Positions 8,993 to 17,460 of a DNA stretch of 64,000 nucleotides are shown here, in pieces. Under the pieces are notes generated by a model. It worked only from the letters and a program-made list of their open reading frames with translations. It had not been told where the DNA came from and made no database searches. The stretch covers positions 100,016-164,015 of the forward strand of contig JAGCLA010000046.1 in the NCBI GenBank assembly GCA_017647225.1, written 5' to 3'. Each line of letters opens with the position of its first letter. The first letter of the stretch is position 1. Source of the stretch: Bacteroidaceae bacterium (GTDB taxonomy: Bacteria > Bacteroidota > Bacteroidia > Bacteroidales > Bacteroidaceae). The position numbers were made by a program, and so were the translations under genes.

Positions 8993-11188
8993 ATGGACGA
9001 CAAGCAGATAAAGGATATACAGGAAAAGGTAACGGCATTTCTCGATGCAAACAGACTCAAGCAGGCTATCGACACCCTAAGCGTCGATATCGACAACTTG
9101 CAGGACTGGGATTTGAGAACACGCTACAACGAATTGCAGACCGCATACAGATATATGCTGGAATATATGCGTATGGGAATGCAGGACCCTGACAGGGAGC
9201 GCCTGTATGATGAGCTTGTCGGACGTTGCTATATAATAAATGACCTTATTGCCACATCAAGAGAAAGCGAACACTCGACAAAGGTATATAGCCAGAAATG
9301 CAGAAGATACAAGACTCTCGACTGCATAGAGCCTATATACCACGCACTAAAAGAGAATGTTGCAAACATAGAGGTCACAAAGATGCTACCTGCCGAAGAG
9401 TGCAAGAACGTCACAGCACAGCTACGTCAGGAACACGAAAAACTGCTTTCACAGCTTTGGGAAGCAATCTGGTGCAGCAGGTCATGGAACAAGAGCCATG
9501 CCGAAAAAATTTCAGCCATTGTCAACGACAGCGAGATTGCGATAAACGACCGTGCAACAATTGTCAGCGCAATAACAATGGGAGCATTAAAGTGTTTTGA
9601 GCCGTTGAAGGCCACCACCCTATGCGCCATTGCCACAAGCAATGAGAGCCTGCTTTCGACAAGAGCATTGACAGGGCTTGTCATCATACTGCTAAGATAC
9701 GACAACCGTATAGGATATTACAAGGAGATTACATCGGCACTACAGACACTACAGGAAGATGCGACATGCCTCAAACGCCTGCAGACCATACAGATACAAC
9801 TGTTACGTTGTCGCGAGACACAGAAGATAGACCGTAAGATGCGCGAGGAGATTATTCCTGCGATGATGAAAAACCCCAAGCTGAATAACGAGAAATTCAG
9901 CATTGACATACTCAGCGAAATAGAAAAGGACGAGGACAAAAACCCCGAATGGGCCAACTGGGTTGAGCAAGATGCCATAAAGGACAAGCTCGAAGAGATG
10001 GCAAAATGGCAGTTCGAGGGAGCAGACATCTATATGAGCACATTCTCACAGCTCAAGAACTTCCCGTTCTTTGGCGAGATGACCAATTGGTTCCGTCCAT
10101 TCGACGAACAGGCACCTTCAATAGCAGAGTTACTCCCACAAAACATCGAGGGAGGAAAGACACTTATCGGTGCAATATGCGCTTCGCCATTCTTCTGCAA
10201 CAGCGACAAATACTCGTTCTGCTTCACCTTCAAGCAGGTGCCACAGGAGCAGCGCGATATGCTTATGGGACAGATTCCCGACAAGGGAGAGATACAGGAA
10301 GCCGGCGATGACATTGCAGACACAAGAGAGAAACGCGCAGAGACCGAAAGCAACCAATACATACAGGACCTGTACCGCTTCTTCAAGCTGTCGAACTTCC
10401 GTCATGAGTTCGACGACCCGTTCGCAACCTCGCTAAACATGCTTGAAAGCAAATCCCTTTCGGGGCTGATAACCGGCAACGACGCGCTTTTAAGGACATT
10501 CCGCTATCTTGTGGAAAAAGAGTATTACGGCGAAGCATACAAAGCAGGACGCATATACGAGAAAAGCGGTGAGGGCGATGCGCAGTTCTATCAGGAAATG
10601 GGTTTCTGCATGCAGAAAGAACGCAACTTCAACACAGCCATCGACTACTACACAAGAGCCGACATCATAAAGCCCGACACACTATGGACCCTTCGCCACA
10701 TAGCTCAGTGCTATCGCATGCAGGGCGAACTTGAAAAGGCATTGAGCTACTATCAGATTGCCGAAGAGCTTGCTCCTGAGAATATCTCATTACTCTTGCA
10801 GACAGGAGAGAGCTTTGCTGCCACAAAGAGATACGAAGAGGCTTTTGCACGATTCTACAAGGTCGAATTCTTAAAACCGGGCTCACGTCGCGCACTACGC
10901 GCCATAGCATGGTGCTCATTCATCACCGGCAACGACGAACAGGCACGCGAATACTACAAACGTCTGTTGGAGATGCCCACCCCCACATTCGAGGACTACC
11001 TCAATGCCGCACACGTTGAATGGGTTAACAGAAACAGGACAAAAGCTGTTGAGTTGTATAGCAAGGCCAAAGAATGCGGCAAGAACAGCGACGAGATAGC
11101 TGAACATATCATGCGTGATAAAGAGACACTCATGGCACGCGGCGTAAGCGAAAAAGAACTGCTCTTGCTACGCGACATGATATATTAA
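8993..11188 (+). CDS. TPR-repeat protein of unknown function
   Basis: 731 residues from ATG at 8993; an in-frame ATG at 8975 lies directly on the hairpin and is less likely. The first 500 residues are helical and unlike any family I recognise. From about 530 onward there are four or more tetratricopeptide units (QFYQEMGFCMQKERNFNTA, LRHIAQCYRMQGELEKA, LLLQTGESFAATKRYEEA). There is no signal peptide or membrane segment, so it is probably a cytoplasmic scaffold for protein contacts. It stands alone between pgk and gapA. Function unknown. Confidence 0.75.
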   Translation: MDDKQIKDIQEKVTAFLDANRLKQAIDTLSVDIDNLQDWDLRTRYNELQTAYRYMLEYMRMGMQDPDRERLYDELVGRCYIINDLIATSRESEHSTKVYSQKCRRYKTLDCIEPIYHALKENVANIEVTKMLPAEECKNVTAQLRQEHEKLLSQLWEAIWCSRSWNKSHAEKISAIVNDSEIAINDRATIVSAITMGALKCFEPLKATTLCAIATSNESLLSTRALTGLVIILLRYDNRIGYYKEITSALQTLQEDATCLKRLQTIQIQLLRCRETQKIDRKMREEIIPAMMKNPKLNNEKFSIDILSEIEKDEDKNPEWANWVEQDAIKDKLEEMAKWQFEGADIYMSTFSQLKNFPFFGEMTNWFRPFDEQAPSIAELLPQNIEGGKTLIGAICASPFFCNSDKYSFCFTFKQVPQEQRDMLMGQIPDKGEIQEAGDDIADTREKRAETESNQYIQDLYRFFKLSNFRHEFDDPFATSLNMLESKSLSGLITGNDALLRTFRYLVEKEYYGEAYKAGRIYEKSGEGDAQFYQEMGFCMQKERNFNTAIDYYTRADIIKPDTLWTLRHIAQCYRMQGELEKALSYYQIAEELAPENISLLLQTGESFAATKRYEEAFARFYKVEFLKPGSRRALRAIAWCSFITGNDEQAREYYKRLLEMPTPTFEDYLNAAHVEWVNRNRTKAVELYSKAKECGKNSDEIAEHIMRDKETLMARGVSEKELLLLRDMIY

Positions 11189-11550
11189 ATCTGAAATCTG
11201 AAAACGGAAATCTGAAAGCTTGCGCAAGCGAGTGGGTGAAAATTTATTTTCACACGCAACGAGTGTAGCCAAGGTTGCACGAAGTGAAAACGGAGATCTG
11301 AAAGCTTGTGCAAGCGAGTGGGTGAAAATTTATTTTCACACGCAACGAGTGTAGCCAAAGTTGCACGAAGTGAAAACGGAGATCTGAAAACTGAAAATTT
11401 GTGCAAGCGAGTGAGTGAAAATTCATTTTCACACGCAACGAGCGAAGCCAAATTTGCACGAAGTGAAAACTTGTGCAAGCGAGTGGGTGGAAGCAAGATT
11501 ACACACGCAACGAGCACAGCCAAGGTTGCACGCAGTGAAAGCTGAGAGTT
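11189..11550. repeat. Four tandem REP-like units with heptamer spacers
   Basis: Units begin near 11219, 11305, 11398 and 11470. Each reads CTTGnGCAAGCGAGTGGGTG, then an inverted repeat with arms GTGAAAA and TTTTCAC, then a second one with arms GCAAC and GTTGC around GAGTGTAGCCAAG. Heptamer words (CTGAAAA, CGGAAAT, CGGAGAT) separate the first three. The fourth unit is the most diverged. A fifth copy is at 48456-48530. No reading frame of note lies in the 486-nt gap. Confidence 0.8.
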
Positions 11551-11621
11551 GTAAAAGTTTTCACCTTTGCGTTTTAACTTTTCCGTTCCTATAAACTCTA
11601 TACCTTATTATATATATAAAG

Positions 11622-11652
11622 AATCCGGGCGCGTCAATGACGCGCCCGGATT
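11622..11652 (-). terminator. gapA terminator
   Basis: Fifteen-base-pair GC-rich stem with arms AATCCGGGCGCGTCA and TGACGCGCCCGGATT, followed on the minus strand by an A/T-rich run. It is 23 nt past the gapA stop. Confidence 0.85.
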
Positions 11653-11674
11653 TATTTAACTTCTAACGGATTTA

Positions 11675-12700
<1,026 letters not shown>

Positions 12701-12726
12701 TTAAAAGGTTAAAAAAATCCTTAATA

Positions 12727-12813
12727 TTATCCACAGTTACAGTATTCAGCAGCCCGGCATGCCACGAACAGCAGTGCAACTGCAACACAAATAGCAAACT
12801 TAACTACTTTCAT
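12727..12813 (-). CDS. Tiny cysteine-rich lipoprotein (28 aa)
   Basis: 28 codons from ATG at 12813 to TAA at 12727. Residues: a short basic start (MKVVK), a hydrophobic core, a lipobox LFVAC and a tail RAAEYCNCG with two more cysteines. This is the layout of an entericidin-like small lipoprotein. TAAATTTG on the minus strand at 12913-12920 could be its promoter -7 box, and it lies 41 nt ahead of gapA on the same strand, so gapA may be read from the same transcript. The gene is inferred from pattern alone; conservation would decide. Confidence 0.5.
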   Translation of the reverse strand: MKVVKFAICVAVALLFVACRAAEYCNCG

Positions 12814-13167
12814 ACTTATATAATCATTTTCAAAATGCCAAAATAGCACAAACTAATGAGATATAAAACAATCTTTAACACCCACTAACGAGCTTTGCCT
12901 ATTTTCGCAATGCAAATTTAAGAAAATGTTTTCATATTCAATGCAAGAAAACCACTTAAATAATGAAAAAGTTAAAAGAAAAATCACTTTTTGTGGCAAA
13001 GAAACAGGCTGAAGCACAAATATTACATTTGCGACACATCAATCGACAAAAAAATAGAGAAAGCTTGAATATTTTTTTCATCAAAGCAGATATTTTTTCA
13101 TAATTCTTCTTAACTTTGCAAAGTTAATACAAAGTCATTTTTAGACACATATTAATTAAACACTACT
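12814..13167. other. Intergenic region with promoters
   Basis: 354 nt, AT-rich. It holds a minus-strand TAAATTTG (12913-12920) and the palindrome TTAACTTTGCAAAGTTAA at 13110-13127, which presents TAnnTTTG on both strands. The plus-strand box would serve the mscL remnant and the minus-strand box the lipoprotein/gapA side. Nothing else is recognisable. Confidence 0.55.
13110..13127. promoter_or_regulatory. Palindromic, possibly bidirectional promoter box
   Basis: Perfect 18-nt palindrome containing TAACTTTG on each strand. It is 40 nt upstream of the mscL remnant. A near copy, TAACTTCGCAAAGTTA, lies at 13355-13370 upstream of the GMP synthase-like gene. Confidence 0.55.
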
Positions 13168-13269
13168 ATGGGAAAGTTTCTTCAGGATTTCAAAACCTTT
13201 GCAATGCAAAGTCGCATTATCGACATGCCTGTCGGTGCAGTTATCCGTGAAGAAATACAGCGCGCATAA
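13168..13269 (+). pseudogene. mscL remnant or MscL-derived microprotein (33 aa)
   Basis: 33 codons: MGKFLQDFKTFAMQSR, then IDMPVGAVI, then REEIQRA and stop. The first 25 residues match the start of large-conductance mechanosensitive channels (amphipathic N-terminal helix and the VDxAVGVIIG beginning of TM1). Both transmembrane helices are absent, so it cannot form a channel. Promoter-like and terminator-like sequences are still in place around it, so a short peptide may be made. The remembered Bacteroides gene order puts mscL here. Either a truncated pseudogene or a reused N-terminal peptide. Confidence 0.7.
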
Positions 13270-13271
13270 AC

Positions 13272-13309
13272 GAGAGTGAAACCTTGTGGTTTTCACTCTC
13301 ATTTTTTTT
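13272..13309 (+). terminator. Intrinsic terminator
   Basis: Stem with arms GAGAGTGAAACC and GGTTTTCACTCTC (one bulge), then a run of eight or more T. It ends the transcript of the mscL remnant. Confidence 0.85.
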
Positions 13310-13400
13310 AGAAAAGTTAGTGACTACCCTATTGTAGAAAAAAAGAAAAAAAAGTAACTTCGCAAAGTTAAATAAGAAACCAATTTAATATTTCAAGAAT

Positions 13401-14708
13401 ATGAAACAGGACATGATTGTCATCTTAGACCTCGGCAGCCACGAAAATACCGTGCTTGCAAGAGCTATCCGCGCTTTGGGTGTTTACAGTGAGATTTATC
13501 CTCACGACATTACAGTAGAAGAACTCAAGGCCCTTCCTAATGTAAAAGGTATAATAATAAACGGTGGTCCTAACAACGTTATCGACGGTGTAGCCATTGA
13601 TGTAAACCACGACATCTACGAGGCAGGTTTCCCTGTTATGGCAGCAGGCCACGACAAGGCACTTTGCGATGTTAAAATTGCAGAAATCGGCAACGACGTA
13701 GAAGTTGTAAAAGAGGCTGTTAAGGAGTTCGTTCTCGACACATGTAAGGCCGAGAAGAACTGGAACATGACAAACTTCGTTAACGACCAGGTAGAACTCA
13801 TTCGCCGTCAGGTTGGTGACAAGAAGGTTTTGCTTGCCCTCTCAGGTGGTGTTGACAGTTCTGTTGTTGCAGCACTTCTTCTCAAGGCTATCGGCGACAA
13901 CCTCGTTTGCGTACACGTAAACCACGGTTTGATGCGTAAGGGCGAGAGCGAAGCTGTTGTTGACGTATTCAGCAAGCAGTTGTGTGCAAACCTCGTTTAT
14001 GTTGACGCTACAGACCGTTTCCTCAACTTACTTGAAGGCGTTGCCGACCCAGAGCAGAAGCGCAAGATTATCGGTGGCGAGTTCATTCGCGTCTTCGAAG
14101 AAGAGGCACGCAAGCTCGACGGTATCGATTTCCTTGGTCAGGGAACAATCTACCCCGACATTGTAGAGAGCGGTACAAAGACAGCAAAGATGGTCAAGAG
14201 CCACCACAACGTAGGCGGCTTGCCCGAAGACTTGCAGTTCGAGTTGGTAGAGCCTATCCGTCAGTTGTTCAAGGACGAGGTACGTGCTTGTGGTCTTGAG
14301 CTCGGCTTGCCATATGACATGGTTTACCGTCAGCCATTCCCAGGCCCCGGTTTGGGTGTACGTTGCCTTGGTGCAATCACACGCGACCGTTTGGAAGCAT
14401 TGCGCGAGAGCGATGCTATCCTTCGCGAAGAGTTCAAGAACGCAGGTCTTGACAAGACAGTATGGCAGTACTTTACAGTAGTACCCGACTTCAAGTCAGT
14501 AGGTGTACGCAACAACGCACGTTCATACGACTGGCCGGTAATCATCCGCGCCGTGAACACTGTTGATGCCATGACAGCAACAATAGAGCAAATTGAGTGG
14601 CCAATTTTGTTAAAGATAACCGACCGCATACTCGCAGAAGTTCCAAATATCAACCGCGTATGCTACGATATGTCACCAAAACCATCAGCAACAATTGAGT
14701 GGGAGTAA
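13401..14708 (+). CDS. guaA: GMP synthase-like protein lacking a functional glutaminase domain
   Basis: 435 residues against about 510-520 for ordinary GuaA. The ATP-pyrophosphatase domain is intact (LSGGVDSSV, residues about 149-157; GGEFIRVFEEEA) and so is the dimerisation domain (SHHNVGGLP, PFPGPGLGVR, terminal SPKPSATIEWE). The N-terminal class I amidotransferase domain is cut to about 110 residues. Its start (LDLGSHENTVLARAIRALGVYSE) and GGPNNV remain, but the nucleophile elbow GICYG reads MAAGHDK and the distal His/Glu block is missing. I infer XMP amination that uses free ammonia or a separate glutaminase. The near-promoter TAACTTCG is at 13355. Whether a full guaA exists elsewhere is unknown. 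Confidence 0.85.
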   Translation: MKQDMIVILDLGSHENTVLARAIRALGVYSEIYPHDITVEELKALPNVKGIIINGGPNNVIDGVAIDVNHDIYEAGFPVMAAGHDKALCDVKIAEIGNDVEVVKEAVKEFVLDTCKAEKNWNMTNFVNDQVELIRRQVGDKKVLLALSGGVDSSVVAALLLKAIGDNLVCVHVNHGLMRKGESEAVVDVFSKQLCANLVYVDATDRFLNLLEGVADPEQKRKIIGGEFIRVFEEEARKLDGIDFLGQGTIYPDIVESGTKTAKMVKSHHNVGGLPEDLQFELVEPIRQLFKDEVRACGLELGLPYDMVYRQPFPGPGLGVRCLGAITRDRLEALRESDAILREEFKNAGLDKTVWQYFTVVPDFKSVGVRNNARSYDWPVIIRAVNTVDAMTATIEQIEWPILLKITDRILAEVPNINRVCYDMSPKPSATIEWE

Positions 14709-14745
14709 TAAAAAAGAGAGCTTCGGCTCTCTTTTTTATTACTCC
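14702..14745 (+). terminator. guaA-like terminator, extended hairpin
   Basis: Arms GAGAGC and GCTCTC around TTCG, extended by A6/T6 and then by GGAGTAAT/ATTACTCC to about 20 base pairs. The outer arm includes the guaA stop codon. The hairpin is repeated at 15009-15041 and, with changed sequence, at 16820-16871. Confidence 0.85.
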
Positions 14746-15005
14746 TTCCGAAGCAATTACAAAGCAATGGTCACGCGTAGCATAGCCAAAGGTTATGCCG
14801 CGTGGGTTGCGGTCGCAAAGCGATTGTAATTGATTCAATGGGATGGCCCCGAGGGGGACAACTATTTTACTACAAGAGCTACCTATATAGAACATAGGAA
14901 CAATAGTCGCACGTAGCACAGGCGAAGTTTGTGCCGTGCGGGATACGTTTGCCGTAGGCAACATTGAAGTCCTCAATGGGAGTTGCCCCAAGAGGGCAAA
15001 CAGTA
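14746..15005. repeat. Multi-hairpin repeat, copy A
   Basis: Outer stem CAATTAC (14754-14760) with GTAATTG (14826-14832). Inside it, hairpin CACGCG/CGCGTG (14772-14777/14799-14804) stacked on GCATA/TATGC, and a small hairpin TCGC-AAA-GCGA. A second hairpin follows: CGCACG (14908-14913)/CGTGCG (14935-14940) on GCACA/TGTGC, then TTGCC/GGCAA. The same arrangement with different stem bases appears in the later copies. Confidence 0.8.
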
Positions 15006-15290
15006 AAAAAAGAGAGCTTCGGCTCTCTTTTTTATTACTCCTTCCGAAGCAATTACGAAGCAATGGTCACGCGAAGTGCCGCAAGGTGGCACCGCGTGGG
15101 TTGCGGTCGCAAAGCGATTGTAATTGATTCAATGGGATGGCCCCGAAGGGGACAACTATTTTACTACAAGAGTTGCCTATATAGAACATAGGAACAACAG
15201 TCGCACGTAGCACAGGCGAAGTTTGTGCCGTGTGGGATACGTTTATCAAAGATAACATAGACGTTTTCAATGGGAGAGCCGCAACGCGGC
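15006..15290. repeat. Multi-hairpin repeat, copy B
   Basis: Direct repeat of copy A, beginning with the same TTCG-loop terminator hairpin. The first inner stem is GTGCC (15076-15080) with GGCAC (15088-15092) in place of GCATA/TATGC, while the flanking CACGCG/CGCGTG is unchanged. The last small hairpin is TTATC/GATAA in place of TTGCC/GGCAA. Confidence 0.8.
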
Positions 15291-15437
15291 TACAATCACC
15301 CCACAGAGCAGAAGAAAGAGGAATACAAAGAGGTTATTTCATTCTTGAAGCGTGGTTACTCTGTAAGAAACACAGCAAAGTTATCCTATGTTAGCGTTAG
15401 TACAGTACAAAGAGTGAAAAGAGAGTTTTGTATTTAA
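15288..15437 (+). pseudogene. C-terminal fragment of a site-specific recombinase
   Basis: An open frame without a start, 49 codons to TAA at 15435-15437. The peptide contains KKEEYKEVISFLKRGYSVRN and then LSYVSVSTVQRVKREF, the helix-turn-helix end typical of serine recombinases of the resolvase/invertase type. The catalytic domain is absent; the frame fuses directly into the end of repeat copy B. I read it as debris of a transposition or integration event. A hairpin follows at 15454. Confidence 0.65.
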
Positions 15438-15453
15438 TTTGAATTTTGTTTGT

Positions 15454-15490
15454 AAGTTATTGCTCCTGGCGAAGCCGGGAGCAATAACTT
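15454..15490 (+). terminator. Intrinsic terminator-like hairpin
   Basis: Arms AAGTTATTGCTCC (15454-15466) and GGAGCAATAACTT (15478-15490) around a GGC-GAA-GCC tip. It follows the recombinase fragment. Confidence 0.75.
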
Positions 15491-15643
15491 TATAAATACA
15501 TTTTTATTTATTTCATTATAAATAGAACATTAATTAACCAAAAGCATTTCATTTATGCTATTGATTTTAACAATTAATAGTAATACTTTTGTTACTAAAA
15601 TAACATTATACAACCAAAGTTATACCATTAATACTATATCAAT

Positions 15644-16417
15644 ATGCTAACCATTGGATATATAGCAAGTATTACAGATGACAAAATCCTTGTAAGATAT
15701 ACCGAGTACGACTCTATCAAGTATGTTTATAATACGACAATATCTACTAGCCCGTTTCAAATTGGCGACATTGTATTAATAGACATAAACGGGGAAAAAA
15801 GCGTTGAGAATATAACGAAAATTACAGAAAGTAAAAATATTGAATATGAAGTCTTATATAGTTATCAGCATCTATTATACAACATCGGATTAAAGAAGTA
15901 TGAAACTGAAAACTTTTATAAAGAACTGAAAATACACAAAGTATCACAAATAACAATATCTATATTATCAAATATCTTGCAAGATGATTATTTTACAATT
16001 TTAGTTAATTACATCAATAAATTTAATATCTATGATTTTTCTAACAAATTTAGAATTAATATAGTAACATATCTCCACAAAACAAATGACGGAGATACAG
16101 ATGAACGATATGAATTATGTTTTCCGCAAACGGAATCCAGTTATATAAAATCATTTTATCCACAATATGGCGGTTGGTCTCAATGTTGCGTAAACAATTA
16201 TCCAAAGCAAAGACCTTATGAAACATACAAACAAGCTGTTTTTAGATTAGAAAACGAAATCAAATCAAATCTAATAGAACGCTACTCTAAAGAAAAACAT
16301 TTAATACATTTAATCCAAGAATGTATTCTTATTAAAGAAGAATATCAGAAAGAGAGAAATAGAATTTACAAAGAAGCTAACAAATATTTAGGTTACCCAA
16401 TACCTGATTTTATATAA
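15644..16417 (+). CDS. AT-rich hypothetical protein
   Basis: 257 residues, no recognised family. No signal peptide or membrane helix. The N-terminal 60 residues are beta-rich with IGDIVLIDING, which looks like a small barrel; the C-terminal 60 residues are helical and charged. Base composition is far more AT-rich than the flanking chromosome, with many AAT, ATA and TTA codons, a sign of transfer. The next gene begins 6 nt after its stop, so the two form an operon. AT-rich leader of about 150 nt without a clear promoter. Confidence 0.65.
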   Translation: MLTIGYIASITDDKILVRYTEYDSIKYVYNTTISTSPFQIGDIVLIDINGEKSVENITKITESKNIEYEVLYSYQHLLYNIGLKKYETENFYKELKIHKVSQITISILSNILQDDYFTILVNYINKFNIYDFSNKFRINIVTYLHKTNDGDTDERYELCFPQTESSYIKSFYPQYGGWSQCCVNNYPKQRPYETYKQAVFRLENEIKSNLIERYSKEKHLIHLIQECILIKEEYQKERNRIYKEANKYLGYPIPDFI

Positions 16418-16423
16418 GTTATT

Positions 16424-16708
16424 ATGAAATATAAATATACACTTATGTTCAACGAACAAGAATTTGTTGCCGTCTGCCGTAAAACAGATTATGAGAACAA
16501 CAACATTGGCGATGGCATATTTCTTGTATACAAAAAAGAATGGGAAGATACTGATGATTATTCCATAAAAACATTTGACTTACTTTTGACATCAGTTAAG
16601 AATAATACTATAAAACTATATCCAGCCCCAAACAATGCAGTAGTTATTGTACAATCCTTACCATATTCAAGAAAAGAAGATTATATGATATTACCCAACA
16701 AATTATAA
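16424..16708 (+). CDS. Small AT-rich hypothetical protein
   Basis: 94 residues, unrecognised. Predominantly beta (YKYTLMFNEQEFVAVC, TIKLYPAPNNAVVIVQSL), no export signal. It follows the 257-residue gene after 6 nt and shares its low GC content; they are probably co-transcribed and may work as a pair. A two-gene cargo of this kind next to recombinase debris could be an immunity or toxin pair, but nothing in the sequence shows that. Confidence 0.55.
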   Translation: MKYKYTLMFNEQEFVAVCRKTDYENNNIGDGIFLVYKKEWEDTDDYSIKTFDLLLTSVKNNTIKLYPAPNNAVVIVQSLPYSRKEDYMILPNKL

Positions 16709-16819
16709 TTATCGACACCAGTCCTTGACACCAGTTCGCTAAATTAAGTACAAGAAATTGTATTAAAGTATTGATAATTAAGTTAAAATATTTAGCACAA
16801 ATTTAACTGTTCTAGTCGA

Positions 16820-16871
16820 GTGGGAGTAAGAAAAAAAGAGCCGAATCGGCTCTTTTTTTTCTTACTCCCAC
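16820..16871 (+). terminator. Long terminator hairpin, variant of the guaA one
   Basis: Arms GTGGGAGTAAG and CTTACTCCCAC enclose A7/T8 and GAGCCG/CGGCTC. Compared with 14702-14745, the inner stem has changed on both sides. Confidence 0.75.
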
Positions 16872-17052
16872 CGAGCCAATCGCAGAGCCATAGGTCAAGC
16901 GTAGTGCTGACGAAGGTAGCACCGCTTGGGTGGCGATTGCGAAGCAACTGCGATTGGGTCAATTATTTTGCTTGCAAAATGATAGAGGCAATCACTGAGT
17001 AACAGTCACGCAAAGCGTGGGATACGGTTGCGATGCAACAGTGATTGACTCA
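16872..17052. repeat. Multi-hairpin repeat, copies C and C2
   Basis: Copy C: outer stem CCAATCGCAG (16876-16885) with CTGCGATTGG (16948-16957); inner hairpin CAAGCG/CGCTTG on GTGCT/AGCAC; small hairpin TTGC-GAA-GCAA. Copy C2: outer stem CAATCACTG (16989-16997) with CAGTGATTG (17039-17047); inner CACGC-AAA-GCGTG; small hairpin TTGC-GAT-GCAA. Layout as in copies A and B with different bases. Confidence 0.8.
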
Positions 17053-17084
17053 ATTACATAAAGCAAAATGATAGAAAACGTACA

Positions 17085-17320
17085 TGAGTAACAGTCGCAC
17101 GTAGCACAGGCGAAGTTTGTGCCGTGCGGGATACGTTTGCAGTAGGCAACATTGAAGTCCTCAATGGGAGTTGCCCCAAGAGGGCAAACAGTAAAAAAAG
17201 AGACTCTTTTTTATTACTCCTTCCGAAGCAATGGTCACGCGTAGCATAGCCAAAGGTTATGCCGCGTGGGTTACGGTCGCGAAGCGATTGTAATTGATTC
17301 AATGGGAGGCCCCAAAGGGG
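17085..17320. repeat. Multi-hairpin repeat, copy D
   Basis: The two halves of copy A in swapped order: CGCACG (17096-17101)/CGTGCG (17123-17128) first, then CACGCG (17236-17241)/CGCGTG (17263-17268). A shortened hairpin with GAGACTC stands where copies A and B have the TTCG-loop stem. The 5' arm of the outer CAATTAC stem is deleted here. Nothing else is seen up to the next gene at 17461 except TAACTTTA at 17411, a weak promoter box. Confidence 0.75.
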
Positions 17321-17460
17321 ACAAACACCTTCCTATAAAAACAGCCTATATAGAGCGCAACGTAGTTGCAAGAATACATACTAAAATTTGGATTAATTAA
17401 AGTTTGCAATTAACTTTACAAAGTTCAAAGACTATATAAATACAAATACTATAATATATT

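Larger units (their letters stand above)
14697..16829 (+). mobile_element. Possible small insertion at the guaA 3' end
   Basis: The last codons and stop of the GMP synthase gene (GAGTGGGAGTAA, 14697-14708) recur exactly at 16818-16829, each followed by an A-rich hairpin. Between them lie multi-hairpin repeats, a recombinase tail fragment and two AT-rich genes. The 3' end of guaA is a known integration site in other bacteria. The exact match is only 12 nt, so this is an inference. Confidence 0.4.

Noticed and set aside
11250-11523. Small proteins encoded in the REP-like tract
   Set aside because: The open frames follow the repeat units, start without promoter and encode repeated peptides only because the DNA repeats.
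14746-15290. tRNA gene because of the cloverleaf-like shape
   Set aside because: No T-psi-C or D-loop consensus, no anticodon-type stem of the right length and no CCA end.
14746-17320. CRISPR array from regular repeats
   Set aside because: The copies are long, contain several distinct stems, have no uniform spacers and there is no cas gene nearby.
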